DNA of 64,000 nucleotides, taken from contig NZ_KZ826481.1 of the NCBI RefSeq assembly GCF_003205515.1, positions 724,660-788,659 of the forward strand. Reading direction: 5' to 3'. Source of the stretch: Litorivita pollutaquae. Its GTDB lineage: Bacteria; Pseudomonadota; Alphaproteobacteria; Rhodobacterales; Rhodobacteraceae. Position numbers and translations under genes: made by a program. This document shows positions 1-9,041 of the stretch, in pieces. Each line of letters opens with the position of its first letter. The stretch's first letter is position 1. Below the pieces are notes generated by a model. That model was not told where the DNA came from. It made no database searches and was given only the letters and a program-made list of their open reading frames with translations.

Positions 1-234
1 CCGGTATTGCAGGGGTTGGACTGTTGGATCGTCGACGCGCTGCGCCGCACGCCGCATCCGACGCATTCGCATCTCGCACAAAGCCTTGAGTGGATTGAAA
101 AAATCGCCCCAAAACGCGCAGTGCTGACCAATATGCACATTGATCTGGATTATGCGGCCGTCGAAGCAGAGACCCCCGATCACATCACCCCAGCCTATGA
201 CGGGATGGTCATCCGATACGACATTCCCGATTGA
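1..234 (+). CDS. MBL-fold metallo-hydrolase, PhnP-like (C-terminal part)
   Basis: The window opens inside this gene: the frame is open from base 1 and ends at a TGA, leaving the last 77 codons. The visible tail (VDALRRTPHPTHSHLAQS, then TNMHIDLDY) matches the C-terminal end of PhnP-type metallo-beta-lactamase-fold hydrolases, in which late histidines such as TNMHIDLD complete the dinuclear metal site. The main HxHxDH motif would lie upstream of the window. Such enzymes hydrolyse phosphodiesters, but the substrate cannot be read here. An AEC permease follows 12 bases later on the same strand, so the two are probably co-transcribed. Family call good, substrate unknown. Confidence 0.75.
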   Translation, partial: PVLQGLDCWIVDALRRTPHPTHSHLAQSLEWIEKIAPKRAVLTNMHIDLDYAAVEAETPDHITPAYDGMVIRYDIPD

Positions 235-246
235 CGGGGTAGGCGC

Positions 247-1182
247 ATGCAAGAGCTTCTCAATGTCATCCTGCCGGTTTTCTTGGTCATTGGCTTTGGC
301 TATGTCGCTGTATACAAAAAATATTTCACCGACGCCCATGTCCAAGGCTTGATGAAATACACTCAGAACTTCGCCATTCCCTGCCTGCTTTTTTCGGCCA
401 TTTCGACGCTGGATCTGGGGCAGAGTTTTCACTGGCGACTTTTGCTGAGCTTTTATTCTGGCGCGAGTTTAGGATTTTTCACCGGCCTGTTGGGCGCGCA
501 TTATATCTTTGGCCGTGATTGGGAAGAAAGCGTTGCGGTGGGGTTCGTCGGTCTGTTTTCCAACTCGCTGATGTTGGGTTTGCCGATCACGGAACGGGCA
601 TTCGGCAGCGATGCGCTCACTGCAAATTACGCGATTATCTCGGTGCATTCGCCTTTTTGCTATGCGCTCGGCATCACCGCGATGGAGATCGCCCGCGCCC
701 ATGCCAATGGCACGCCCGCGCGGGCTTTGGTCCCGAATGTGCTCAAGGCGATGTTCCGCAATGCATTGATATTGGGAATTTTGATGGGGTTTGCTGTGAA
801 CCTGTCGGGCGTGACACTACCGGTGCCGGTCACGGATGCGGTTGGGCTCATGGTCCAATCCGCCTTGCCCGCCGCGCTCTTCGGTCTTGGCGGGGTATTG
901 GTGCAATACCGCCCCGAGGGCGATATAAAGGTCATTGCCTATGCCGTTTGCATCTCGTTGATGGTGCATCCGGCGGTCGTCTGGGGGATGAGCCATTGGC
1001 TCGCGTTAGAGCGGTCCGAGCTGCGCTCGGCGGTATTGACCTCTGCAGTCGCGCCGGGGATCAATTCCTATGTCTTTGCGAATATGTACGGCAAAGGGCG
1101 GCGTGTCGCGGCCTCGGCGGTGTTGATCGGTACGGTGGTCTGCCTCATAACGGTTTGGCTGTGGTTGATGGTTTTGCCCTAA
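247..1182 (+). CDS. AEC (auxin efflux carrier) family transporter
   Basis: The 311-residue protein is almost entirely hydrophobic segments, about ten predicted membrane helices, beginning with LLNVILPVFLVIGFGYVAVY. The AEC family has this length and an inverted five-helix repeat. Motifs typical of the family are visible, including an asparagine-proline region near residue 43 (NFAIPCLLFSAIS) and the C-terminal APGINSYVFANMYG segment. Family members move organic anions such as malate or malonate across the inner membrane; the substrate here is unknown. It starts 12 bases after the MBL-fold hydrolase, suggesting one transcript. Confidence 0.88.
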   Translation: MQELLNVILPVFLVIGFGYVAVYKKYFTDAHVQGLMKYTQNFAIPCLLFSAISTLDLGQSFHWRLLLSFYSGASLGFFTGLLGAHYIFGRDWEESVAVGFVGLFSNSLMLGLPITERAFGSDALTANYAIISVHSPFCYALGITAMEIARAHANGTPARALVPNVLKAMFRNALILGILMGFAVNLSGVTLPVPVTDAVGLMVQSALPAALFGLGGVLVQYRPEGDIKVIAYAVCISLMVHPAVVWGMSHWLALERSELRSAVLTSAVAPGINSYVFANMYGKGRRVAASAVLIGTVVCLITVWLWLMVLP

Positions 1183-1387
1183 CGCGCGGCGCCGGCGGTT
1201 TCACAGCGTTCAGGCCGGCGGCGTGACGGCCTCCAAACCGTCTTTGTACAACGCCGATCCGCCCCATCACGGCAAACACACGCAAGGTGCGACCAACGAG
1301 ATGCGCCGGCACCTGCGGGACAGCCAATTCACAGATAGCGATCACATCAACGCGGCCGTCCACCTTCACGGGGTCGCCCGCACCGCT

Positions 1388-1966
1388 TCATAAAATCCTA
1401 TTGCGCGCCGTGGTGCATTCTTCGCCCCGATCGCCGATGCATGCGGTGCCTTCGCCATTACAAACCGGATCATGATCCCGAATACTCCAAGCGACGGCCG
1501 GACCATCATCGCGATAGAGAGTGTCGCCCGCACCGCCGTAGGGGTAGTCGCCCCCTTCACAGCCCTGCAGAACGTCATCGCGAGTGCCAACCAAAAGCAC
1601 ATCATTGCCGAGCCCGCCGTGCGCATCCTCATTGCACGCAAGACCGAAAACCGGATCGGCATCCCCCTCCCCGCACAGAAGATCATAGGGCGCGCCACCA
1701 CAGGTGCCGTCATCGACGCCACCGGTCCAAACGGCCCCATTGCCCATGTTTTCGTACAGCGGATCATCGTGAATCTCGGGGATGCTCCCGACATCATCAA
1801 TCATATTATCGCCGGCCTTGGCGCTGATATCGCCGTCGGGGCCTTGTATTGTGCCACCGGCGCCAAAAAGGATCGTGTCATTACACGGCGCGCCGTCGAC
1901 GCCCTTCTGTCTGGCGAAGGCCGCAAAAGAACCGTCGTCATATCCTTGAAGAACATAGATTGTCAT
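1388..1966 (-). CDS. Degenerate RTX-like (calcium-binding repeat) protein, possibly a decaying gene
   Basis: The 192-residue acidic, glycine-rich frame begins MTIYVLQGYDDGSF and has no signal peptide or membrane segment. Segments such as GGLGNDVLLVGTRDDVLQG and GGAGDTLY fit the GGxGxDxLx nonapeptide of type I secreted RTX proteins. The repeats are irregular and interrupted by cysteines, which RTX proteins normally avoid. The frame stops at a TGA (1388-1390), yet the same frame continues open for a further 80 codons to about 1145, running into the 3' end of the AEC gene. A decayed or truncated RTX gene is the best reading; a real short protein is possible. The ribosome-binding site is weak. 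Confidence 0.45.
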   Translation of the reverse strand: MTIYVLQGYDDGSFAAFARQKGVDGAPCNDTILFGAGGTIQGPDGDISAKAGDNMIDDVGSIPEIHDDPLYENMGNGAVWTGGVDDGTCGGAPYDLLCGEGDADPVFGLACNEDAHGGLGNDVLLVGTRDDVLQGCEGGDYPYGGAGDTLYRDDGPAVAWSIRDHDPVCNGEGTACIGDRGEECTTARNRIL

Positions 1967-2089
1967 ACTGCACCCCGCCGTCCACTGATTGCGGCGCCAC
2001 CCTGCCGCAACGGGGAGTGTGCTTCCAAACGTTCAAGGCATGATTAAATCGCGCCTGCGAGCACCAGTATTCTAGATCAGGTTTTAAGC

Positions 2090-2119
2090 AAAAGGCGGGT
2101 TCAGGCGCGGTTTACCCGC
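2090..2119 (-). terminator. Hairpin terminator of aroQ
   Basis: On the minus strand GCGGGT pairs with ACCCGC across a 13-base loop and is followed by CC then TTTT. The hairpin overlaps the aroQ stop codon, so it would end the aroQ transcript right at the gene end. The stem is short, hence moderate confidence. Confidence 0.5.
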
Positions 2120-2564
2120 AAAGCAACGATCCCATTCGCCGCATCGCAAGCCCGTATCCTTCGATGCCGAACCCCGCAATCACCCCATCGGCGCGCAGCG
2201 ATACATAGGAATGATGGCGAAAGGCTTCGCGTTTATGAACATTAGAGATATGCACCTCCAACACCGGGCCCTCGAATGCGTTGAGCGCATCGAAGATGGC
2301 CACTGAGGTATGGGTATAGGCCGCCGGATTGATGATAATCCCAACCGCCGCCTCCCGCGCCTCATGGATCCAATCGATCAATTGCCCCTCATGGTTGGAT
2401 TGCAGCAACGTACAATCAAGCCCGAAGGTTGCGGCAATCTCGTGACAGCTCGATTGCACATCGCCCAAAGTGTCGTAGCCGTAAATTTCCGGCTGGCGCT
2501 GTCCCAGAAGGTTAAGATTCGGCCCATTGAGAATGTAGATATTTCGGGGGGCGGTCTGGCTCAT
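2112..2564 (-). CDS. aroQ: 3-dehydroquinate dehydratase, type II
   Basis: Catalyses dehydration of 3-dehydroquinate to 3-dehydroshikimate in the cytoplasmic shikimate pathway. The 150-residue length is standard for the dodecameric type II enzyme. Diagnostic blocks are [18 protein letters not shown] near the N-terminus (with the catalytic tyrosine of the flexible lid), [28 protein letters not shown], and [19 protein letters not shown] with the conserved histidines. It stands alone, with a hairpin at its stop codon and a non-coding stretch upstream. The call is firm. Confidence 0.96.
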   Translation of the reverse strand: MSQTAPRNIYILNGPNLNLLGQRQPEIYGYDTLGDVQSSCHEIAATFGLDCTLLQSNHEGQLIDWIHEAREAAVGIIINPAAYTHTSVAIFDALNAFEGPVLEVHISNVHKREAFRHHSYVSLRADGVIAGFGIEGYGLAMRRMGSLLCG

Positions 2565-2950
2565 CGGGGTGATCTTTCACTGGACTTGGGCGGCATGCCG
2601 CACGGGTGTTGGAGTGATAATGCACTGCGGCACGCGCAAATCGCAAGCACCGCGTGCGCCGCGCCCACGTCCAGCCCGCCTTCGCGGTGCAATGTGTCCG
2701 CAAGACCACGTTAACCGGACCGGCGGCGCGCAAGGGCCGTGCGAATCCCGACGTGGCGCCTGCCACACCCTGCGCCCCCGGCTGCCGGTTTTCCATATGG
2801 CACGAAACAATCGGTCGCGCTTCATCGCACTGTCCACAATGCTTTGGTTAATCAACACTTTACGCGCCATATTTCCGCCCGATTTCTACGATACGAGTTG
2901 ATCATACGAATACATGGGCGGGGGCCGCATGGAACACGAGGAGCATTCAG
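2565..2950. other. Intergenic region between divergent aroQ and a small secreted protein
   Basis: This 386-base stretch separates divergently transcribed genes and contains no open frame with coding character. Its right third (about 2830-2910) is clearly AT-richer and would hold the promoter of the gene at 2951. It contains TTAA-N7-TTTAC at 2848-2863, one base away from the CtrA consensus TTAA-N7-TTAAC. A good ribosome-binding site (GAGGAG) ends the region. Confidence 0.5.
2848..2863 (+). promoter_or_regulatory. CtrA-like binding site (weak)
   Basis: The sequence is TTAA, seven bases, then TTTAC, differing at one position from the alphaproteobacterial CtrA box TTAA-N7-TTAAC. It lies about 90 bases upstream of the start at 2951, a plausible promoter position. 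Such a motif can occur by chance in an AT-rich patch. Confidence 0.25.
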
Positions 2951-3319
2951 ATGCTGCGTAAATTTATGGCACTCTCCACCGTTGCTGCTGTTGCAATGGC
3001 GACTCCGGCCTTGGCCAATGATGAAAAAGATTACGACCCGAGCGAAGAGACCGTCACTCAAACGGTTCTGATGACCGGCGAGGGATTCTTCCCAGAAGTC
3101 ACCTATGCCAAACCCGGATATTCGTTGGTCTTCCACAATGACAGCGAGGGATCAATTGTCATCAAGGCGGCTGACGGATCGTGGGAAACCGATGACATCC
3201 CCGCGTCGGGAAGCGCAACGGTAAAGCTGGCGTCGGACATGAACCAGCAATTCGTCGTTGACGGAAGCGAAACCGTTGCCGGTGCATTCAGCTTCTTGCC
3301 AGCGCCTACCCGCGACTGA
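2951..3319 (+). CDS. Small secreted protein, cupredoxin-like in outline
   Basis: The 122-residue product has a clear Sec signal peptide (MLRKFMALSTVAAVAMATPALA, cleavage after ALA), so the mature part of about 100 residues is periplasmic. The remainder is beta-rich; EGFFPEVTYAKPGYSLVFHND resembles the start of a cupredoxin sandwich. However, the mature protein has no cysteine and only one histidine, so a type 1 copper site is absent. The start is backed by GAGGAG seven bases upstream. A terminator hairpin lies about 190 bases downstream. I do not recognise a specific function. Confidence 0.75.
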   Translation: MLRKFMALSTVAAVAMATPALANDEKDYDPSEETVTQTVLMTGEGFFPEVTYAKPGYSLVFHNDSEGSIVIKAADGSWETDDIPASGSATVKLASDMNQQFVVDGSETVAGAFSFLPAPTRD

Positions 3320-3511
3320 TCAGGTTTTCCAGCCCCTTCCGGCGTCCCGGTAACAAATACCCCGTGTGTCCCCCCTCGCCCTTTGCGGCGAGGGGAAGCG
3401 CGTGTTCGCGGGCTTCGGGCTATTCCGCTTTCATGAAGCACGATATGGAGCCCATCAGCATCGCACGCGCCCCATCTCTCTCGGCATGTCACCGCCGCAA
3501 ATCACCGCCGC

Positions 3512-3545
3512 AAAAACGCCGCCCCGATCCGGAGCGGCGTTTTGC
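3512..3545. terminator. Bidirectional hairpin terminator
   Basis: AAAACGCCGC and GCGGCGTTTT form a long G+C-rich stem around a short loop, with A and T runs on both sides. It lies between the convergent secreted-protein gene (ending 3319) and the 5'-nucleotidase gene (ending 3585) and can serve both strands. The minus-strand U tract (five T) is the better one. Confidence 0.75.
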
Positions 3546-3584
3546 ATTTCAGATGAGCCGATCAATACGCTGTAGCAGTGCAGC

Positions 3585-5174
3585 TTATTTTGCGCTGATC
3601 CGTCCGTCGAGATAGGGCGTGAATGGACCCTTGGCGGCAAGAAACTCCGCCGTGACATCGGCCAGGTCAGGACCGAAATCATAGACGTTCATCGCATCCG
3701 TGGCGAACATCTTATATCCATCACCACCACCGCGCACATAATTGTTGGTCACAACGCCGTAAACCTTGGCCGGATCAAGCGGCACCATGGCACCGTCTTC
3801 CATGACCATCACGTCGCTGATCCGGCTGCCGGCTGCGGCCGTCACATCATATTTGAAGCTCAGGCCCGCAACCTGCGGAAAGCGGCCTGCACCATCTTCG
3901 TATTGGCTGACCCCGTTTTCCAAGGCGGCCAGAATGGTTTCGCCGTGGGTCTGGAAGGTCGACAGCGTGTTCTGGAATGGCAAAACCGTCAGAACCTCGC
4001 CCATGGTCACCGGACCCGCGTCGATTGAGGCGCGCAAACCGCCGCCGTTCTGGATCGCGATCGAGATACCTTGCTCTTTCACGCGATCAAGCATCGCATC
4101 GGCAACAAGGTTGCCCATGGCGCATTCGCCGGCGCGGCAATTTCCCTTGTCCCCGTCGATGGCTTCGACGGTTTCTGCCACGATCTTATTCCGGATCTCA
4201 TCAAGAGGTTTGGCCAACTCCGCGATCCGTGCTTTGGCCGCCGCATCTTCGGCAACACCGGCGTCCATGATCAACGGTTCACCGTTGGCCTCGACAATCT
4301 CGCCAGCGTCATTAAACGTGACATTCAGTTCGCCCAAAAATTTTCCGTAGGCATAGGCCGAAACAATGGCCGTGCTGCCCACCATGGTCGGATATGGCCC
4401 TTCGGCGCGATCCGAAGTGTTCGACAAAAACGTGTTGGTATGCCCGCCTACGATGACGTCCACACCGGTGGTTTCGGCGGCAACGCGTTTATCAACGCCA
4501 TATCCGGAGTGCGACAGAACGATGATCTTGTTCACGCCCTCGGCGGTCATTTTATCAACCTCGCTTTGCACCGCGCCCACCGGGTCGGTGAAGATAATAT
4601 TGTCGCCAGGGCTGGCCAATTCGTCGGTGTCATGTGGCGTCAAACCGATAAAGCCAAGCTTTTCGCCGCCGCGTTCCAAAATCGTGGATTTCGCCAACTT
4701 GCCCGCAAGTGCTGGCTCGCCCGACACATCCGCGTTAGACATCAAAACCGGAAATTCGACCGCATCCATGAAACCGGCCAAGACTTCGGGGCCATCGTCG
4801 AATTCATGATTGCCCACGGTCATCGCGTCATAGCCCAGCTTATTCATAAACTCGGCGGCCATTTTACCTTTGTAATAGGTGTAAAACAGCGTGCCCTGGA
4901 ATTGGTCGCCGCCATCCACCAGAACCGTGTTGTTTGACCGCGCGCGCGCGTCGGCCACGGCGGAAATCAACCGCGCGGTGCCGCCAAAGCATTTGCCCTC
5001 GCCATTGTCTTCGGACGAACACGCGGAATCATATTTGCTGATCGGCTCAAAACGTGCGTGAAAATCATTGGTGTGCAAAATCGTCAGCGTGTAATCGGCC
5101 GCCGCCGCACCTGCCGTGATCGCCAAAGCGCCCGCGCCGCCCAGAAGCCGCAATTTCAAACGAGACATATCCAT
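3585..5174 (-). CDS. Periplasmic 5'-nucleotidase / metallophosphatase (UshA-like)
   Basis: Predicted exported enzyme releasing nucleosides and phosphate from nucleotides. From the chosen start it has 529 residues: a signal peptide ending near AAAADYTL, a metallophosphatase domain with the metal-binding blocks ILHTNDFHARF, DGGDQFQG, VGNHEFDDG, LSHSGYGVD and GGHTNTFL, and a C-terminal 5'-nucleotidase domain with QNGGGLRASI, LPFQNTL and NNYVRGGGDGY. The frame is open 39 codons further upstream, but the ATG at 5174 has GGGGGA six bases before it and directly begins the signal peptide. The downstream hairpin is its terminator. It could feed the cytoplasmic nucleoside salvage operon at 24-29 kb. 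Confidence 0.92.
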   Translation of the reverse strand: MDMSRLKLRLLGGAGALAITAGAAAADYTLTILHTNDFHARFEPISKYDSACSSEDNGEGKCFGGTARLISAVADARARSNNTVLVDGGDQFQGTLFYTYYKGKMAAEFMNKLGYDAMTVGNHEFDDGPEVLAGFMDAVEFPVLMSNADVSGEPALAGKLAKSTILERGGEKLGFIGLTPHDTDELASPGDNIIFTDPVGAVQSEVDKMTAEGVNKIIVLSHSGYGVDKRVAAETTGVDVIVGGHTNTFLSNTSDRAEGPYPTMVGSTAIVSAYAYGKFLGELNVTFNDAGEIVEANGEPLIMDAGVAEDAAAKARIAELAKPLDEIRNKIVAETVEAIDGDKGNCRAGECAMGNLVADAMLDRVKEQGISIAIQNGGGLRASIDAGPVTMGEVLTVLPFQNTLSTFQTHGETILAALENGVSQYEDGAGRFPQVAGLSFKYDVTAAAGSRISDVMVMEDGAMVPLDPAKVYGVVTNNYVRGGGDGYKMFATDAMNVYDFGPDLADVTAEFLAAKGPFTPYLDGRISAK

Positions 5175-5305
5175 GGAAAATCCCCCATATTGGATTGTTA
5201 TGCACAGATGCTGCACGCACCTGAAGCCGCTGTCAAAGGGCAATGCCAGGGGGCGCGGGCTTTCGCCCACTTGACCGCCGGTCATGTGCAAGGCATTTGA
5301 GCAGT

Positions 5306-5644
5306 ATGCAGATTTACAAGATATTCCGCGCCGACGAATGGGCGCAGCTTCAGGCCAAGGGCGAAACCTTTGGCGCGCCGATCGACGTGGCCGACGGCTA
5401 TGTGCATTTTTCCACTGCCGCGCAGGCGGCCGAAACGGCAGCGAAACATTTCGCCGGCGAAGAGGGTTTGATGCTATTGGCGCTCGACAGCGACGAATTG
5501 GCAGCAGACCTCAAATGGGAGATCTCGCGCGGCGGGGCCAAATTCCCGCATCTTTACCGAATGCTGCGGATGGCGGATATACTTTGGGCGCGGCCCCTGC
5601 CTTTGATCGACGGGGCACATGAATTTCCGGAAGATATGCAATGA
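5306..5644 (+). CDS. DUF952 family protein
   Basis: The 112-residue soluble protein matches DUF952: the N-terminal [29 protein letters not shown] in the middle, and [12 protein letters not shown] with a conserved His-Leu-Tyr. DUF952 proteins adopt an ADP-ribosyltransferase-like fold and are uncharacterised. The frame is open upstream, but the ATG at 5306 gives the family N-terminus. Its stop overlaps the pyrD start (ATGA), so it is translationally coupled to pyrD. Confidence 0.85.
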   Translation: MQIYKIFRADEWAQLQAKGETFGAPIDVADGYVHFSTAAQAAETAAKHFAGEEGLMLLALDSDELAADLKWEISRGGAKFPHLYRMLRMADILWARPLPLIDGAHEFPEDMQ

Positions 5645-6699
5645 AGATGATTGAACGCGCCGGCCTCGCGGCCCTTATGCGAATTGACCCAGAGCGCGCC
5701 CACGGGCTTGCGCTGCAAGCCTTGCGAATGGGGCTTGCCCCGCTCGCGGGCGAAGTCACATCGTCGCGGTTGCAAACCACAGTGGCGGGGTTGGATCTGC
5801 CCAATCCGGTCGGGCTGGCTGCCGGGTTCGATAAAAATGCCGAAGCGCTCGGCCCGCTGACGCGTGCAGGGTTCGGGTTCATCGAGGTGGGGGCCGCCAC
5901 CCCGCGCCCGCAAGGCGGCAACCCCAAACCGCGCCTCTTTCGCCTCAAGGACGACCGCGCGGTGATCAACCGGTTCGGGTTTAACAATGACGGGATGGAG
6001 GTCATCGCCCGCCGTTTGGGGGCCCGCCCGAAACGCGGCGTCATTGGCCTCAACCTTGGCGCCAACAAAGACAGCAGCGACCGCGCCGAGGACTTCGCGC
6101 GTGTTCTGTCGCGCTGCGGCGCGCATCTGGATTTCGCCACGGTCAATGTCTCGTCGCCCAACACCGAAAAGCTGCGCGATTTGCAAGGTGCGGCGGCGCT
6201 TTCGGCGCTTTTGGACGGGGTGATGGAGGCGCGGCAATGGCTGCCCAAACCGATCCCCGTGTTCCTCAAAATTGCGCCGGATTTGAACATTGATGAATTG
6301 GCTGAAATTGCCGAGGTGGCTTTGGCGTCCGGCCTGTCGGGGATCATCGCGACCAATACGACGCTATCGCGCGACGGGCTGACCTCGGCGCATAAAGACG
6401 AAAAGGGCGGCTTGTCTGGCGCACCCCTGTTTGAGAAATCCACCCGCGTTTTGGCACAATTGTCGAAACTGACCGAAGGCAAAATCCCCCTCATTGGCGT
6501 CGGCGGCATCAGCAACGCCAATGAGGCCTACGCAAAACTCCGCGCCGGCGCGAGCGCGGTGCAGCTCTACTCCGCATTGGTCTACGGCGGGTTGAGTTTG
6601 GCCGCAGAGATCGCGCGCGGTTTGGATGGGTTGCTTGAAAAAGACGGGTTTTCGTCGGTCGCAGAGGCCGTGGGCACCGACCGCGAGGCTTGGCTATGA
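5641..6699 (+). CDS. pyrD: Dihydroorotate dehydrogenase (quinone), class 2
   Basis: Oxidises dihydroorotate to orotate, the fourth step of pyrimidine synthesis, passing electrons via FMN to membrane quinone. The 352-residue length and N-terminal helical extension before the barrel mark the membrane-associated class 2 enzyme. Visible motifs are [49 protein letters not shown], the catalytic serine region [25 protein letters not shown], and the FMN-phosphate loop IGVGGISNA. It overlaps DUF952 upstream and arsC downstream by ATGA, giving a tight three-gene operon. Confidence 0.97.
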   Translation: MKMIERAGLAALMRIDPERAHGLALQALRMGLAPLAGEVTSSRLQTTVAGLDLPNPVGLAAGFDKNAEALGPLTRAGFGFIEVGAATPRPQGGNPKPRLFRLKDDRAVINRFGFNNDGMEVIARRLGARPKRGVIGLNLGANKDSSDRAEDFARVLSRCGAHLDFATVNVSSPNTEKLRDLQGAAALSALLDGVMEARQWLPKPIPVFLKIAPDLNIDELAEIAEVALASGLSGIIATNTTLSRDGLTSAHKDEKGGLSGAPLFEKSTRVLAQLSKLTEGKIPLIGVGGISNANEAYAKLRAGASAVQLYSALVYGGLSLAAEIARGLDGLLEKDGFSSVAEAVGTDREAWL

Positions 6700-7040
6700 G
6701 CGTTATTTACTGGCACAATCCGCGCTGTTCGAAATCCCGCGCGGGGTTGGCGTTTTTCACTGAACGCGGCGTGACGGTGACCGAGCGGCGCTATCTGGAC
6801 GATGCGCCCAGCGCGGCAGAACTGCGTGCAGTATTGGCGATGCTCGACCTGCCTGCAATCGATATGATGCGGCGCGGCGAGACCCTGTTCAAAAAACTGG
6901 GCCTGAACCGCGAGAGCGATGAGGCGACATTGATCGCCGCCATGGCCGCGCATCCGATCTTGATCGAACGCCCCATTGCGATCAAAGGAAATGCGGCTGT
7001 GATCGGCCGCCCGACCGAAGCCTTTGAAACGCTGCTCTAA
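6696..7040 (+). CDS. arsC: ArsC-family (glutaredoxin-type) reductase, arsenate reductase-like
   Basis: The 114-residue protein has the ArsC fold: [14 protein letters not shown] with the nucleophilic cysteine at residue 11, and [19 protein letters not shown] near the C-terminus with the arginine of the arsenate site. True ArsC reduces arsenate with glutathione and glutaredoxin. Chromosomal relatives without an arsenic operon may act on other substrates, and no arsB or arsR is nearby. The ATG overlaps the pyrD stop. Its last four bases overlap the 3' end of the opposite-strand MATE gene. Confidence 0.88.
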   Translation: MSVIYWHNPRCSKSRAGLAFFTERGVTVTERRYLDDAPSAAELRAVLAMLDLPAIDMMRRGETLFKKLGLNRESDEATLIAAMAAHPILIERPIAIKGNAAVIGRPTEAFETLL

Positions 7041-8410
7041 GCGTCAGCTTCGGCCTCCAGAGCCGGATATTTCAAACCCAAGGTAATCCCGCGGGCAATG
7101 AACGAGATCAGCAAACTGATCCAAAGGCCATGATTGCCGAGCGTCGGCACCAAGACCAAGACCGAAATCACGTAGATGACAAAGCTGATCGCCATCATGT
7201 TGCGCATGTCGCGGCTGCGGGTGGCCCCGATGAAAATCCCGTCCAAAATCCAACTTGCCGCGCCCACCAACGGCGCGAGGATCATATAGATCAGGTAGAT
7301 GCGCGCCTCTGCGCGCACCGGTTCGGATGTGGTCATCACATCAATCAACGCCCCGCCGAAGATCAAAAACACCAAGGCCAGGACCGCCCCCGTCGCCCAT
7401 CCCCACAGGCCGCAAAGCCAAGCGCTGCGCCGCAATCGGCCACGGTCACCCGCGCCCAAGGCTTGGCCGACCAGAGCCTCAACCGCAAACGCGAACCCAT
7501 CAAGGCCATATGCCGTGATCATTAAAAACTGCATCAATACTTGGTTTGCGGCCAAGGGCACGTCGCCAAAATCCGCGCCGAGAAAGATGAAGGAAGTAAA
7601 AATCGCCTGAAGCAACAGCGAGCGCATCATAATATCGGCATTCACCACCGCCATATTGCGCAGCTTCACGCGGTCGAACACCCGCGCCCAATCGCGCCAT
7701 GCCGGCACGCGGAACGCCGCACGGCACAGGTAAATCCCCATGGCCAGCCCGCTCCATTCGGCCAAAAATGTCGCAAAAGCCACGCCCTGAACGCCCCACC
7801 CAAGGCCGAGCACAAACAGCAAATCCAACCCGATGTTCAGCCCGTTCATCCACAGTTGGATCACCAAGACCCCGCGCGTGCGCTCTTGGGCGATCATCCA
7901 TCCGGTCACGCCATATAGTGCAATCGCGGCAGGCGCTGACAGCACACGGATGCGCATGTAAGCGCGGGCAAGGGTTTCGACCTCGGGGGTGGCAGGGGAC
8001 AACCCGAAGGCAGCGTAGAACAACAAAACCTGTAGCGCGATAATGACCGCGCCGGCCAACGCCGCAATCATCAATGCGCGGGTGAGCAAGGCGGCGACCT
8101 CGCCGCCGTCCCCCGCCCCCAACGCCCGCGCGGTCAATCCCGTGGTGCCCATGCGCAAGAACCCGAACAGCCAATAGAGCGACGTCAGGATGATCGCGCC
8201 CAACCCCACGGCACCGATCGGCGCCGCCAATCCCATTTGCCCGACAACGCCGGTATCGACCGCGCCAAGGATCGGCACCGTGGCGTTGGACAAAACGATC
8301 GGAATTGCAATGTGCAGGATGCGGCGATGCGTGACCTTTTGCGGTGCGGACGCCACGTTGCCGTTTTGTGCGGTCATATCGGGCGCGTGTTTTGGCATAT
8401 GGCTGGACAT
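7037..8410 (-). CDS. MATE family efflux transporter (DinF subfamily)
   Basis: The inner-membrane antiporter of about 457 residues has twelve hydrophobic segments. The N-terminal helix PIVLSNATVPILGAVDTGVVGQMG is typical of DinF-type MATE proteins, which export drugs or toxic metabolites in exchange for Na+ or H+. The matching half-repeat appears at VNADIMMRSLLLQAIFTSFIFLGA. The start is uncertain: a GTG at 8434 and ATGs at 8410, 8398 and 8377 are in frame, and none has a strong ribosome-binding site. The ATG at 8410 was chosen for a weak GGTGG upstream. It converges with arsC. Confidence 0.92.
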   Translation of the reverse strand: MSSHMPKHAPDMTAQNGNVASAPQKVTHRRILHIAIPIVLSNATVPILGAVDTGVVGQMGLAAPIGAVGLGAIILTSLYWLFGFLRMGTTGLTARALGAGDGGEVAALLTRALMIAALAGAVIIALQVLLFYAAFGLSPATPEVETLARAYMRIRVLSAPAAIALYGVTGWMIAQERTRGVLVIQLWMNGLNIGLDLLFVLGLGWGVQGVAFATFLAEWSGLAMGIYLCRAAFRVPAWRDWARVFDRVKLRNMAVVNADIMMRSLLLQAIFTSFIFLGADFGDVPLAANQVLMQFLMITAYGLDGFAFAVEALVGQALGAGDRGRLRRSAWLCGLWGWATGAVLALVFLIFGGALIDVMTTSEPVRAEARIYLIYMILAPLVGAASWILDGIFIGATRSRDMRNMMAISFVIYVISVLVLVPTLGNHGLWISLLISFIARGITLGLKYPALEAEADA

Positions 8411-8531
8411 GGGGAAGGCCACCGGCGCAGGCACTGAAAAATGCGCCCCGTCTTTCGAGCCGCGCCCCGCACCGCATAAACCGGAACTGCGGCCATCATT
8501 GCGGCCCCCAGTGCAGTTCCTGCGGCATCAC

Positions 8532-9041
8532 TCACACCTCGCGGTCGGGCATCAGGAAATGCCCGGTGGCCTGGGCGTATTTGCGGTCGCGGTTGTCCTG
8601 CCACGCTTCAACATGAACCGAGGCATAGCGGCGGCCCGAGCGATTGATCACCGCGCGGGCATAGGCATCGCGCGGTAGCCCAGAACGCAGGTAATCAACG
8701 GTGAAATCAATGGTTTTCGGCAGCCGCGGCAACTGTCCCTCGACCAAGGACTGCGCATCAAAACGCCCATCCTCGATCTCGTCCCAAAACATGACCCAAC
8801 TGAAGCTGATGATCGCGGTGACCTCAAGAAACGCCGCCGTCACCCCGCCATGAAGGGCGGGCAAAAACGGGTTTCCGATAAGTTTGTCATCATAACCCAG
8901 AACGGCGGTCAACTCATCGCCGCGCCGTTCGAATTCAATACCCAGCCACTTGATGTAGGGCACACCTTGCACCAGAGCGGTGAGCGCGGCATCGCGCCGC
9001 TGCTTGACGATTTGGACGGGCTCGGGGGGCGTTCCGGTCAT
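8532..9041 (-). CDS. PaaI-type hotdog-fold thioesterase
   Basis: The 169-residue hotdog-fold protein has YIKWLGIEFERRGDELTAVL, then LPALHGGVTAAFLEVTA, where the conserved HGG helix forms the acyl-CoA pocket, and KTIDFTVDYLRSGLPRDAYARAV. Relatives hydrolyse acyl-CoA or aryl-CoA thioesters. Its ATG overlaps the stop of the upstream thioesterase gene (ATGA), making a two-gene operon of paralogues. Proximity to the beta-oxidation operon suggests housekeeping of CoA thioesters; the substrate is not readable. Confidence 0.85.
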   Translation of the reverse strand: MTGTPPEPVQIVKQRRDAALTALVQGVPYIKWLGIEFERRGDELTAVLGYDDKLIGNPFLPALHGGVTAAFLEVTAIISFSWVMFWDEIEDGRFDAQSLVEGQLPRLPKTIDFTVDYLRSGLPRDAYARAVINRSGRRYASVHVEAWQDNRDRKYAQATGHFLMPDREV

